This document shows, piece after piece, positions 22,915 to 35,850 of a DNA stretch of 64,000 nucleotides (the first letter of the stretch is position 1; each line of letters begins with the position of its first letter). A program made the translations under genes and the position numbers. The notes under the pieces are model-generated. The model was given only the letters and a program-made list of their open reading frames with translations, was not told the origin of the DNA and made no database searches. Origin of the DNA: Sinonovacula constricta (Eukaryota; Mollusca; Bivalvia; Cardiida; Solecurtidae); contig CM017567.1 in NCBI GenBank assembly GCA_007844125.1, forward strand, positions 6,712,170-6,776,169, read 5' to 3'.

Positions 22915-24143
22915 CAAGCAGATGAAGACTCTGTGGAAGTGTCAACAAGCAGATGAAGACTGTGTTAAAGTGTCAACAAGCTGGTGAAGACTGTGTAAAA
23001 GTGTCAACAAGCAGATGAAGACTGTCTTAAAGTGTCAACAAGCAGATGAAGACTGTGTTAAAGTGTCAACAAGCAGATGAAGACTGTGTTAAAGTGTCAA
23101 CAAGCTGGTGAAGACTGTGTAAAAGTGTCAACAGGCAGATGAAGACTGTGTTAAAATGTCAACAAGCAAATGAAGACTGTGTTAAAGTGTCAAAAAGCTG
23201 GTGAAGACTGTGTTATATTGTCAACAAGCTGGCGAAGACTGTTTTAAAGTGTCAACAAGCTGATGAAGACTGTGTAAAAGTGTCAACAATCTGGTGAAGA
23301 CTAAGTTAAAGTGTCAACAAGCTGGTGAAGACTGTGTGTTAAAGTGTCAACAATCTGGTGAAGACTATGTTAAAGTGTCAATAAGCTGGTGAAGACTGTG
23401 TTAAAGTGTCAACAATCTGGTGAAGACTGTGTGTTAAATTGTCAACAATCTGGTGAAGACTGTGTGTTAAAGTGTCAACAATCTGGTGAAGACTATGTTA
23501 AAGTGTCAACAATCTGGTGAAGACTATGTTAAAGTGTCAATAAGCTGGTGAAGACTGTGTAATAAGGTGTCAACAATCTGGTGAAGACTGTGTTAAAGTG
23601 TCAACAATCTGGTGAAGACTGTGTGTTAAAGTGTCAACAATCTGGTGAAGACTGTGTTAAAGTGTCAACAATCTGGTGAAGACTGTGTTAAAGTGTCAAT
23701 AAGCTGGTGAAGACTGTGTAATAAGGTGTCAATAAGCTGGTGACGACTGTGTTAAAGTGTCAATAAGCTGATGACGACTGTGTTAAAGTGTCAATAAGCT
23801 GATGAATACTGTGTTAAAGCGTCAACAATCTGGTGAAGACTATGTTAAAGTGTCAACAAGCCGGTGAAGACTGTGTGTTAAAGTGTCAACAAGCTGGTGA
23901 AGACTGCGTGTTAAGGTGTCAACAAGCTGGTGAAGACTGTGTTAAAGTGTCAATAAGCTGGTGAAGACTGTGTTAAAGTGTCAACAGGCTGGTGAAGACT
24001 GTGTTAAAGTGTCAACAAGCTGGTGAAGACTGTGTTAAAGTGTCAACAGGCTGGTGAAGACTGTGTTAAAGTGTCAACAAGCAGATGAAGACTGTGTGTT
24101 AAAGTGTCAACAAGCTGATGAAGACTGTGTGAGAGTGTCATAA
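22915..24143. repeat. 31-bp minisatellite, about 39 units
   Basis: The unit is built from GTGTTAAAGTGTCAACAAGC followed by TGGTGAAGACT. Variants CAAGCAGATGAAG (mostly the left end), CAATCTGGTGAAG (middle) and a two-base longer GTGTGTTAAAG alternate. The left edge begins after ACACAGAAC and the right edge fades into TGTGAGAGTGTCATAAAC. Gaps between units are absent, so it is not a CRISPR-type array. Confidence 0.95.
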
Positions 24144-25247
24144 ACATTTAATTGCATAATGATTAAATGGTGCACCACCACTGTTAAAGAACACACATAA
24201 AACAATATACTTTGTTGAAGTTACTATGCGTTCAAATAATAAAATAACGTTTCAATATCAAATCAAAATTATATATTTCAAATCTAAATGTCTATAAACT
24301 TTACTTTGACATATCTTTGCTGAACAAACTTAAAATATCTTATTTTTACAATGACAGCATTAATTAGTTTCGGTTAATTCTAAATTACGTTATACAAATA
24401 ACCTTTCAGTTGCTCAGAGACAGAGAACAAAATGTCCATCGCATTACTTGTCCTCTTACGTATGAGTGAAATAAGGACTTGGCAAGATATATGTTTAATC
24501 CGACGATTTAAATTATTCAAAAGCAAGATTAAAGAAATTAAGAAATGAATAGGTTTGCATGGGATTTGGAGTGTTCTCTTTTTGTCTATCCAGACATATC
24601 ATTTCATAAACGATTAGTTTCAATGTGCACTCTATAGAATGGACAGTGGTGAATGTACAGATATTATATTGAAAAGAACCAATCACATATTTATTGGTTT
24701 TGTAAGGCGGGGATGGTGAATTAAATTTCGGGCAAACACGTGTGTCATGAAGCTTTTGGCATAGAATGCGATAACATGAATTGAACTGCTTTCAAAGTGA
24801 ACAAAAAATACACATAACAATGGACATTATAATTTGTACTCAATTTATCATTAATGTCAATATGAATGAATGAGACAAAAGTTAAACTACAGCATTCAAT
24901 TAGTCATGTGTGCAAGTGTGCAATAATTATTATTTCTACAATCTTTTTAATTTTATAACTATGCATACTACATTCTCAGGGCAGTAAATTGAAACACCCT
25001 AGTTTTGACATTGGGTCAAATTAAGTAGGGGTCCATAGAGAATGCTTAAGCATTACTGAGAATCTCGAATTACTCTAATCACTCAACACAATTCATGAGT
25101 GACCCGAAGGTTCACAAGTAATAAACTATAAAAACTTAGACAAACGTAAACTTGGTAGGTATTAACCGAAATCGTACATGTATGTAATAGTAATATGTAT
25201 ATGCAGATCGATGCGCAAATACGGCCACAAGATATGTTCACACTTAC
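24144..25247. other. AT-rich stretch, no feature seen
   Basis: No exon or repeat recognised between the minisatellite and the candidate small exon at 25248. Confidence 0.5.
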
Positions 25248-25297
25248 TAGCGGTTTATACAGCATGTCAATGTGCCACATGATTCCTAGATACACAC
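25248..25297 (-). other. Candidate 50-nt exon between consensus splice sites
   Basis: On the minus strand TTATTGCTGCTTCTCAG precedes and CGCTA|GTAAGTGTG follows. In the frame without stops it reads GT-GTG-TAT-CTA-GGA-ATC-ATG-TGG and ends on a whole codon (phase 0). It lies within a 93-codon open frame (25083-25364) that gives no family signature. It could be an upstream exon of the minus-strand receptor gene, part of a separate gene, or chance. The phase does not match 9162 or 5201 directly. Confidence 0.3.
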
Positions 25298-25590
25298 CTG
25301 AGAAGCAGCAATAAAATCCAAAATCTTTAGCACAATTTGTCTCATTCCGTGCACTATATCCCAAATCAACAGAATCACCAGCTTCTATCAGTAATCACTT
25401 GCATATATCCGTTGTATCTCCGTATTTTCCGACAGAAAACGTAACATAAAGCATATAGCCACGCTGCACGGTCACATGTACACACACAACGGTGGACAAG
25501 ACTGGTCAGTCTGATTGTTCACTGCGGCCTCTATTGGCTATAAAGGCGGTCAGTGAGTAGTTGGATTGTGTACAAACGATAGTGGTCACA

Positions 25591-25725
25591 ATGAGTCGAG
25601 ACTACACACAGGCCCAGGGCTGGTCGGATCTCAAGGTTAGCCGCAGGTCAAGAGGTCAGCCGACAGGACGCTCTGCTAGACTAGGGGCAGGTCGCCAATC
25701 GCTCCACTGCCTCGTACATGTATAA
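25591..25725 (+). CDS. Small open frame (44 codons) or first-exon fragment
   Basis: ATG with A at -3 starts a frame beginning MSRDYTQAQGWSDLK and closing at TAA 25723. Possible donors lie inside it (AAG|GTTAGC near 25635, CAG|GTCAAG near 25647). The Arg/Gly-rich later part spans the DR2 site and looks less like protein. No homology is recognised. It is listed because it lies in the promoter-like island and is the only plus-strand start there. Confidence 0.15.
   Translation: MSRDYTQAQGWSDLKVSRRSRGQPTGRSARLGAGRQSLHCLVHV
25645..25658 (+). promoter_or_regulatory. Perfect DR2 nuclear-receptor half-site pair
   Basis: AGGTCA-AG-AGGTCA: two consensus half-sites in the same direction with a two-base spacer. 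DR-type elements with such half-sites are bound by RXR heterodimers and some other receptors. Its place in a GC-rich island upstream of an ecdysone-receptor-like exon suggests, but does not show, autoregulation. Confidence 0.5.
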
Positions 25726-25760
25726 AGTTCCCCACCCCTCTCCAAGGACTAGTGAACAAT

Positions 25761-28700
25761 CCTGAACAATAGGCGGCGTACTATTTTATACAGTTTAGAA
25801 AATTCATGCTGATCTGAGATACCGATTCTTCATTGTCCATACTAAACACTTAGATATTTGCTAACAATTTTATGGGACTGTTATATAGCCAAAATGAAGG
25901 AATGCACCAAGGCGTTGGCTGTACTAAAACAATAATTATGTATTACCTCTACAACGAAATCAATTAGAAAACGGCTAATAAACCTAATATAAGTATACCC
26001 AATAATTTACACTATACAAAGTGACACTGATTAATTGAATGTTAACTCTTCGTCAATTAAGAACAAATTTATTAAGCTTAGACAAATAGTGCCGATCCAG
26101 ATCAACCAGCCCCAAGCCTCAAAGTCGTTGAAAACTGTGCGGGTATACATTACAGGGTCGATTGTTGTGTATTATGTGGACTTCTGATTATGTGGGTTAT
26201 ACAATCTAATATTATAAAGCAACATAATGCACAATAAATGACATTAAAATGGTTAATTTATAATGGGTATCTTAACAATAGGGGATACTGAATTTACAGC
26301 TGATTTTTTTATGGATTTTCTATTTATATTAAATAATATTAGTAAACCGATATGGGTTTCATTCTTCAAAAGACAGTGCATTTGTCTAGGTGCATTTGTA
26401 TTTGTATGCGCTTTTTTCTACATTGATTTGTTTTGTTGTTGTTTTTTAACATAATAATGCATTTATAACTGTCTGTTAAGGATTGGACAAATCTTTCTAT
26501 TCCAAAGAACTTTTATTTATGAAATCGATATATTTGAAAGCATTTTTAACTACTTTAAAATGATAATTTGTTCTGGACAGCGTGTTTGCGAATGTTGGAG
26601 ATGCATTTAATAGCTTGCAATTATAAATTTCTAATAAATAAGGGGTTTTTACATGCTCAAATTTAATTGTCTATTCATAACAGTCAATTGTTTATTTGAT
26701 AGAAATTTATAGAAGCCATTCTTTTTGGAAGCATATGAAACGGATATGGATTCTCTCTGTTTTACATGTTTTAGGATTTTATCCCAATTTGCCATTATCA
26801 ACTAAGCCTGTGTGCTTCATATCACGCTCGTAATGCCATTTATTATCTATTATGTGTGGATGTATTTCTGTCGCCTTTTTAAGGTATGATTTATGATCTA
26901 TAATTGATTCTGAAGGGTAGAACTCGACAGGGTAAAGTTATTTACTGTTTCAACAACATTTTTAAAGTAAAAGCAATTTTTACACATTAATGCTTCATTT
27001 CTCATCCGATGATGGTGTTTTAATGTTGTATGACCGTTTAATTAACCAACAACTCAGATGAAGCGCAAAATTGCATATTGATCGCAATTATTGTTAGCAT
27101 ATTGCTATATACTACACGCCTGTAGACATATGATGTTTTCTGATCCATAGGGTTGTGAGTTAAGGAAAACTGTTAAAACGACCTTCAATATTTAAACTTT
27201 ATCGTGCTTCATTTAAATAACTAACACTTAATTCTTAGTTGTCTGCTGTTAACTTCATTCAAATTAATAATATGGACTTTGCAGCAAATATAGCAGATCC
27301 TGATCAGACAGCTTCCACCAAGAGTTGACTGATATAAACTACACTAATTGCCGAGGCCTGGTGAATAATTGCCTGGGAGGTTTAGTTTTAAAATACAAAT
27401 ACTGCAAAATGCGAAAAACTCTGCTGTGTTGAATAATGGGAACCACTTTTACACTCGCATCATATTCGGCTCTTTTAGTATACGTTCGGAAATGAGCATA
27501 TTGTTGAAAGTAAAATAGCCGAAAGTGACCCGAATGCCACTTTCACTGGAAGCGATTTTTTTTATAAATCTAGAGGCTATGTACAGCGAAACTCGTATAC
27601 AGCTATTATTAATAATAACTAATTCGTTTAAAATCAATAATTGGTTGTTAGAAATGAGTTATTTTGAAGCGATACAACCTTAATACTAGTAACACAACTT
27701 TAATCTGTTATTATGGTTCATCTTTGATCCTAACTATGGAATTATTAAGAGGAAAAAAATGCACATAATTATTTTATCATTTACTGTGTTCACCCTTGAT
27801 CATACTTAGGGAATAAATGACAAAAGTATTAACTGCTGTGTAATCTTTGTCTTAGTCATGAAACAAATGACTATAAAAATATACTGTAACATTGGCGTTT
27901 TTATTTTCGTTTTTTTTCATTAAATATAAAGCCAAATGTAATGCATGTTAACTTGATTTTTAATCCTTTGAACTAAAACTTATTTTTGGACATAAAACCA
28001 TGGGTTTTAGAAACAAAGACAAGTTACGGTTTGTTTCGTATTATATTGACTTTATTTTTTAGAATAAAAAGACAATACGCAATTTAGCACTAGAATCCTT
28101 CATCAAACTTTTTTCTAACACGGTCGTATCAAGGGCGTGCTATTCTTCGATTCCATGCAGAACTGAACAAGAATTGGTCGGAATAGTGGGCAGACGCGAC
28201 AATCTATATATCGATACGATGCAAAACGGTCATGGCCATTATTGATAGAAGCTTCATTGTAATAAATCTTGCATAGTCGACCCGATCTACATGACATTAA
28301 TACTAAGAGTCGATTGATGAGAAAACACTTAAAAAGCGAGCGCCACACCTTCAAGTACTTTGGGGGTTGACTGCGTTTTACAGAAGCTAGCTCACGAGTC
28401 GCAGGAATGAGAATACAGCAATTAACAGTACAAGGCATAGAAAATCAAGGTAACAGTGAAACTTTAGGAAACATTACGGATATGATTGTTTTATGTTTAT
28501 TTACATAAACATGTAGATTTTATAACCTGTAGTGTATTTTAACACGGTTTTGTTTGCAACAAACGCGTATACCACAATAGGTTGTTTAGAAGAAGGTCTG
28601 CCGCTGCATACCTAGGACTATTTGAGATTATTATATCCATTTGCTGACATCATGCAAAATTCTTCACTAGGATACACTCCTGACAAGTTAAATTTAAAAG

Positions 28701-31700
28701 GTATTAGCAACCAATTAGTGTAGGGCACGTGGCGGAAGACTTAGCAGCAGACTGGGTAAACAGTTTCGAAACAGACAACTCCAACATAAAACTACATGGT
28801 ACCGAACACAGAATAAATATAAAAATATGCGAAAAAGTCATGTCGTTGAAATAAATGCAACAAAAGATGTCAGCTTGACACCAATGTATAGACGATTCAT
28901 ATCTGCCTGTTTACGAGGTAAATGAGTAAAGGTTTTGTACTAAAGCAATCAAGAAACCATTTTAGAACATGAACATAGAATATAAACCTTGTTCTCTTGA
29001 TAATAAGACAAATTAATTTATTGTATTAAAGGGAAATAAGAAATCGGTTTGAAACTAGCATATAGACAATAAAATCATAAAGACAATAAAATCCTATCAA
29101 CTAACTAACCCGATAAAATGCCGTCATGATATTTGAACAGACATATGTGTGTTCTTTTGACTCAAATATAACCGAGACTACGTTAAGTACATAGAACAAA
29201 CATGTCTTTCTACTGACTCAAATATGTGCTAGTATGAAAGGTCAACGTCATATAAATATAAACCGACTACAACCAAACACATCTCCAATATTACATTTCC
29301 AGTGAGTATCTCGACCTTGCTATGGTCAGTCTACCAGGGCGATATGCTGGTCAAGGGCATGTCACTTATCGCCTTTTATTGTCAACAAAGCGACGGAAAG
29401 TTGTTGACAGCGCTCATAACCAGTACAAGCTAAACCTGAACTGAACTAATCTGTATAAATTGTGAACATTTAGATTAACCTGACCACAATGGGCCTTATT
29501 TTCGCCACAGAGGCATTTAGTCACTTTAGTAAGCGTTGGAAATAGATATAACATTCGTGGTGAAGTCTGGGGGTCAAAGTGGCTTAAAGCACCACATATT
29601 AAGGCAGACTCGTTATTTTTTGTCTGACATAACAAGTACTCACGTGAATTCAAATTCGCTCTTTATGTGAACATTGATTTTTATTAGTGTCTGCTTCCAC
29701 TAAAAACGAAATTCGGATTGCAAAAATACACTCTCTGACAAAAATATTACACATCTACTCAATAAAAAGAAAGAACAAACGAACAAATAAGCTCTAGATG
29801 ATATTGTTCATTAATAAGATATGAGCAATAGAAACCGAATATGCCATGTTCACTGCTGCTTTATAAAGATGCGTTAAAAGAGGTATTTCTGCACTGACAA
29901 TGGATAGTCCTCGAACGAGTTCAGGGCCACAAAACTCTTATTCATTTGATTATTAATTTTCGAACAATTCAAGCAACCCATTTGCTTAAAATTAATTTTA
30001 GTATTTTTAAATTACCAACAAAAAACAAACAAAACAAACTATACACACATGTATATACATTATATAGGTTTTTGAAATAACGCATGACGGACGACTCAAG
30101 GTCGAGATCTAACAAACATGGCAATTACTTACTGCGTGTGCACCATCAGGTCGTGTGCAAGGTCGATATTCATTTTATAACAAATAAAATTACACTGACA
30201 TACCCTTCCTAGCTCAATCGAAACACAATGGAACGAAATTTCAAAGAAAACACCTGCTCCTAAATTAATTATGGTTCAACGCATAGTCCTTGCGCCTAGT
30301 TTGCTTTGATGTCTCGCCAAACAATCTTTATATTTTTTTGTTGGTTAAAAAGTGCAATCTGTGAAGTTAATCCTACCATACATCTATATAACAAATAAAA
30401 CGTGTTTTAATTAAATGCAAACCGACTTTATCAACTTACATAACTGTTGTAATAATTAAATATTTTTTACTTAAAAAAGGATAATATGTTTGTTGCATAA
30501 AAAGGAATAACTATATCAGTTCAATATATACAAGTTTAAAACTACGTATTTATTTTTCATGAACCTATAGCTACGCTGGCAAAATATCGTTTATTCGATG
30601 CGGTAAATGTTTAAACGATTGTGCTTTTCTTTGACCACGTTCTTTGTTTATATGGCAAATGCAAACTATTTTGTGAATTGCACACTTAACCATCCAATCG
30701 CTAAATACTACGATACATTGCATGTGATTTACCATGTCGAATATAATTATAGATAAGCAAACTTTTAAATGTAAGTATTACCATACAGAACCAAGTCGCT
30801 TTTAACAGTCCTGAACTCCGACATTTAGGTGCAGGCGATGTAAAGTTTCGTTTCTAAAGTTCCTATTCTAAACGGACACAAGAGCTATGTATATATTTAA
30901 TCATTTTATTGAAAATAGTGGGTCTTAACAAACAAGAAAACATACAATAAGACAAAGTGACTATAAAACGTGAAGGATACACTGTCTAATTAAGCGGGCC
31001 CTACTTTGTAACCTCAAACATGTAAATCAACTTTATCAGCGTGTTTATGGGCTCTGACATATTTTTAGAAATAAATATTGTGAATATCATCTGTGTTATA
31101 ACAAAAACATTTTGTTAAAGATACACAGTTATTTAAGAATGCATGTTCGTTTGCTACGACGATTAACTTTTTCGGAGTATAAAGTGGCTCATATAATTTC
31201 GATTGTAGGTGTTGTGAATATTTTGAATAAACATTGTCGGCAACCCTACAACGCATTACTATGAAAATTTAAATCTAAAGTTATGGTGTTTTTTTTTTGT
31301 GTGTGTTTTTGTGTTTTGTTTGTTGCTTTGTGTGTTTTTGCTGGCGTTTTTGTTTGGTTGTTTTTGTTGTTGTTGTTGCTAAAGGTGATCTCGTTTCAGG
31401 TCTACGGAGAGGTCTCAGACTTGTTTCTTTAACCATATGTTAACCATATTAACAACAAACCTTCATAGTTGATAAAAATAATTAACACTGCTCACAGGTG
31501 TCCACGTATACATGATTCATTCGTTTATGCAATTATCAGCTTTGTGTGTTGATAACAGTAGTACAATTAATGCGTTGAACAAACGGTTATTCACATGTCG
31601 ATCAAGTACTTTGAAATCTCTATACAATATAAGCTATGTTGTATTATACTTAAACTTCAGCCTTGCCTTCCATAATTACAGACAAACCTATATGGACTCG

Positions 31701-32175
31701 CCTCGTATTTGATGCACGCACAAAGGTAATTTACAAAAGATCAACCACAGAACAAAGTTGTTTATTATACGAGTGCATAGGCAGATTTGACTTTTTTTTC
31801 TCAGCAAACATTTGTGAAGCGAAAGCTTCCAGTTCACACACATACACACATCAATAAAACAATTTCAATAACACTTTTTAACACTTTTAAATGTTTTAAT
31901 CAGTATGCTGTTGATTAAAGGTTATTACACGACTTCGTCTTACTTATTTAAGTTACAGTGAGGATGTGAGAAATTCAAAATGTATCACGCGGGTAGCATT
32001 CTACAGATGCAACACGATAGTATAATTAAGCAGATGGAAAATGCATTTGGCAGTCAGTATTTGATCTTTGTAGTGGCTGCCACTGGGGAGACGATGTTGA
32101 TCCAGCCGTAGAAAAGAACCAGAGGGGTAATAAGGCCATTACAGTCTGGCATAGCTCCGACAGCTCTGCGAGACT
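25761..32175. other. Long AT-rich stretch without a recognised gene
   Basis: Diverged hairpin-repeat pieces lie near 26070-26130 and 27285-27330. A strand-asymmetric T/G-rich patch lies at 31286-31380. Open frames reach 107 codons (28115-28438, minus) without any domain signature. No RNA gene seen. Confidence 0.5.
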
Positions 32176-32210
32176 TTGGTCACGTGATATTGGTCATGTG
32201 GTCATGACAC
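32176..32210. promoter_or_regulatory. Cluster of E-box and GGTCA motifs
   Basis: TTGGTCACGTGA, TTGGTCATGTG and GTGGTCATGAC follow each other within 35 bp. This gives three GGTCA half-site cores, a palindromic TCACGTGA E-box at 32180-32187 and ATTGG. The surrounding 32.05-32.34 kb is richer in GC than its flanks and carries CACCATGG and TATAAAGG on the minus strand, though that ATG runs into a stop after four codons. It is a candidate regulatory island only. Confidence 0.3.
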
Positions 32211-32340
32211 AGCCATGGTGACCCAGAGATGGGTCTAAAGCTACTGCTAGATGGCGAAGGCAGCTGTCACGATACCCTCGGCATTCCATCAATCAATACG
32301 CCCTCGACACCGGACTGTTCCGCTAGGATTGACCTTTATA

Positions 32341-35128
32341 GGTTTGGACTTGATTTGCCTTTGAGAACAGTCTCGTACATATATCAAATCAAAGGAGGTT
32401 TATGCAAAACTTTTAACACACCACCGACATTATTTGAATGTTTACTTAGCCAAAGAGTTTAATTGGGTCTAGGTGTAACAAACAGCGTTCCATTTACAGG
32501 CTTCTGAACAACAGCATGGCTTCACTTGTTTAGTTTAATACGCCACCAATCGTCCTTACAGCTGATGCGTGATAGTATCGTCAATTATTATGAACAACGT
32601 TCTATTAATAGATTCGACAACAAAAGTATGATTTGTAAGGTATAAAGCATCACCAGTCGTCTCTGCAGCTAATGCATAATCGTGTGTGTCTGTGGTATGT
32701 TTAATGGGTCATTAATATATTACTTGACAAATGCAAGATCTCATTTATAAGGGTTTTACGCATCGCCAATGGTCGCTTCAGTCAGTACGTGATAGCTATC
32801 TGTTTGTTGTTAAGAACAAAATTACATTAACATAGTTCTAAACAAATGCATGAATTTATTTGTAAAGTTTAACGCATCACCGTTCGTTTCTACAGCTTAT
32901 GCATGAGACTATGGTTTTCTGTTGGTGTTATGTCTGCCAAATGTGTTATGAGAAAGTGCAGAAGAGTAGATTTATTTGTTAAGTTTAAGAACAAGCCAAC
33001 GATCTCGGTATCAGCGTTCAATAGCATCAGATAGTGAGTGTGTGAATGTTGTAAGCTTTCAAGTGCCTACAATTCTCTTAGTAAATACATTAGTGTTGGC
33101 TAAGTTTAACTCTCCATTTAATGTTTTTATATCTCGTGCATTTCCGGTAACACTTAAAGTATCTTTTAACGTTGCCGACCAATCTGAATTGTCAATACAT
33201 ACATATTTAAAATTATAGTATGCAAATTTGACAGTTTTAAGGAAATTGTAGATACTATGTTGCAATACAGACAAAAGCACTGGAGTTAATAAATACACTT
33301 AAAATGATTAAAACACCTTTCAGCAATGTTCCAGAAGAAGTTTTGGAAAGTGAAAACATGGAATAAAGAATGTCGATATATCCTGCATCGGTGAACCAGT
33401 GCATTTCGTAGGCTATACCATCAGAACATGCATTTCCTACATGTTTTAATTCAGTTCAGTGTATGTGTACATTGTGTATGCACAAGACTCTGTCCGTAGT
33501 TTCGTGTACTTTGGCTGATTTCGAACTTTTTATTCTTGTTGTCAGTACTGAAGTATTTGTCTTGCAAATATTCCAGACGTTGTTTGTATTTTTTAATTTG
33601 AAAAATCAGATTAATTTGTCTGAAGGCTCGTAAAATTAATGTTTATGTCGGCACACTGTGCTGCTTCCTTCTTTCGCACAAGAATCCGGTTTCAAACTGA
33701 ACGATTCGCCCTATGCTATACTGCCTTTAATATCTCGAGGAAGTTAAATGTGTATGAATATTTTACGTCACAAGAAATTCCACCGTACTGATCCAATACA
33801 AGGACAGTATTCCCCTGAGGCCTCTTATATCTAATTAAAATAATCACATTTGTTTGATATCTGTCGTCTTTGTAATTTGTTCTCTAAACACTCTGATGGT
33901 ATCAGGATAATTCGTAATGTTCACATTGTTTAGAATTATATAGGCTACAGACAACAAACAGTATTATAAATTAAGTTATCACCTCGCAAGACAGATTGCC
34001 CCGCATAAATTAATGACAAAAACAATAAAAGTAAAATATGGAGCTGCTATTATAATTAATTCCCCATCAAGCAATAACAACAAACAAATAAACAAAAATG
34101 CATATCCCGATCTTTAGAAATGCAAACACATACTGTGGTGTTGTATCGGTAATCTACAACTATAAACGCTATCATCTATAATACGTTATTTCTGTAGCGT
34201 TTAGATTTTAGGCTTTTAGATTATTTTACTTCCCAGAGGTTACAATTTTAGGCAATTTAGAAACAAATTTACCAATTACATAATCTTGCAAGCTCTGGCG
34301 GCCCGTAAAACACATTGTAATTCCCTTACATTCAAATGTTTACGTTCTAATTTATATTGTAAATTCTATTAGGTAATTGAATACATTTATTAATTATGCT
34401 GTTATGTAGTAAGTAAACTTCTATTTTTGTATCCGTATCATACAACTCAGGTCAATTCAATTTTAAAACCATTACACCATTATGCAACTTGCATAATTCT
34501 ACCAGTTCTCTAAGAACACTGGAATAACACACAAATTCCCATGCATTCTTGCGTAGTAATGTACCACAAGATCGATGCAAGAATTACCTTGCATCTGGAA
34601 GCAAACTGATTTTATTTGAGAAAACATAACCAAAGCGCAGATTATCGTAAAATTCATGATCTCCCTACGTTGTTTAGGTTATCCATCACATTTCTCGTTC
34701 CAAAATTAGAATCTGAACGAAACTTTGTATTTAGTTAAACATGTTATTTCTAGTATCTTACAATTCATGACAAATATATAACCGAATCAAAAAGGTATTG
34801 ATATGAAAGCTAACGCTTAGCGTATATCTTGTATTTGTCGCGGTCCCCTTGCTATTAGACTGCTACCTTCACCGAAAGAACTTTACTTGTTCTTATCTTT
34901 TGGTAATCAGATACATGTCTATATTCCTTAACCAATGGACACATGGCAACAAGGAAAACTGGCTGAATTTGATCAGACCACTAAACTCTGCAGAAAAGAA
35001 CCACTAGACAAATGTCAGAATAGAACTTCCCAACGTATCATAGATATGCTGAAAACCGCACCTACATGACGTTTCGCTTCAAGGACTCAAACTTACGTTG
35101 TGTGAAGATTAAAAGTACAAACTCTTAC
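32341..35128. other. AT-rich stretch, no feature seen
   Basis: No exon, RNA gene or repeat family recognised. Confidence 0.55.
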
Positions 35129-35850
35129 CACTATGCCACAGGCATACAGGGCGCTCTGCCACAGGCATACGGGGCTCTCGGCATACAGAGCTCTCTGCCA
35201 AATACATTCAGGGCGCTCTGCCACAGGCATACGGGGCGCTCTGCCACAGGCATTCAGGGCGCTCTGCCACAGGCATACGGGGCTCTCGGCATACATGGCT
35301 CTCTGCCACAGGCATTCAGGGCGCTCTGCCACAGGCATACAGGGCTCTCTGCCACAGGCATTCAGGGCTCTCGGCATACATGGCGCTCTGCCACAGGCGT
35401 ACAGGGCTCTCTGCCACAGGCATACAGGGCGCTCTGCCACAGGCATACAGGGCGCTCTGCCACAGGCATACAGGGCTCTCTGCCACAGGCATATAGGGCT
35501 CTCGGCATACATGGCTCTCTGCCACAGGCATACAGGGCTCTCGGTATACAGGGCTCTCTGCCACAGGCATACAGGGCTCTCGGCATACAGGGTTCTCTGC
35601 CGCAGTCATACAGGGCTCTCGGCATACAGGGCTCTCTGCCACAGGCATAGGCATACAGGGCTCTCGGCATACAGGGCGCTCTGCCACAGGCATACATGGC
35701 TCTCGACATACAGGGCTCTCGGCATACATGGCTCTCTGCCAAATACATTCAGGGCGCTCTGCCACATGCATACGGGGCTCTCGGCATACAGAGCTCTCTG
35801 CCAAATACATTCAGGGCGCTCTGCCACAGGCATACAGGGCTAGTTCTAGC
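35129..35850. repeat. Minisatellite of 23-bp and 16-bp units
   Basis: Long units contain CCACAGGCATACAGGGCGCTCTG in variants (CATTCAG, CATACGG, GGGCTCTCTG). Short 16-bp units lack the TGCCACAGG part and read CTCGGCATACAGGG. The unit lacks stop codons in most frames, so long open frames appear on both strands (236 and 194 codons plus, 164 and 139 minus). Their proteins repeat every 23 residues (69 bp, three units). They are a by-product of the array, not a gene. Confidence 0.95.

Larger units (their letters stand above)
25500..25760 (+). promoter_or_regulatory. GC-rich promoter-like island
   Basis: A roughly 250-bp stretch clearly richer in GC than its surroundings. On the plus strand it has ATTGG (inverted CCAAT) at 25533-25537, TATAAAGG at 25539-25546, a second TATAAAG at 25721, several GGTCA cores and a perfect DR2 at 25645-25658. 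A small open frame starts at 25591 behind CACA-ATG. Transcription could go either way: the minus strand leads into the candidate exon at 25297. No initiator could be fixed. Confidence 0.4.

Noticed and set aside
22915..24143. CRISPR-like regular array
   Set aside because: Units are head-to-tail without unique spacers, there are no cas-like genes, and the DNA is eukaryotic. The same applies to the arrays at 48.4, 49.0 and 55.9 kb.
28115..28438. 107-codon minus-strand open frame
   Set aside because: No recognisable domain, no splice sites of note, and the length is within what random 64-kb sequence yields.
35093..35843. Long overlapping open frames of 139-236 codons on both strands
   Set aside because: All are read-throughs of a stop-free 23-bp tandem unit. 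Three frames give shifted versions of the same peptide, and both strands are open equally.
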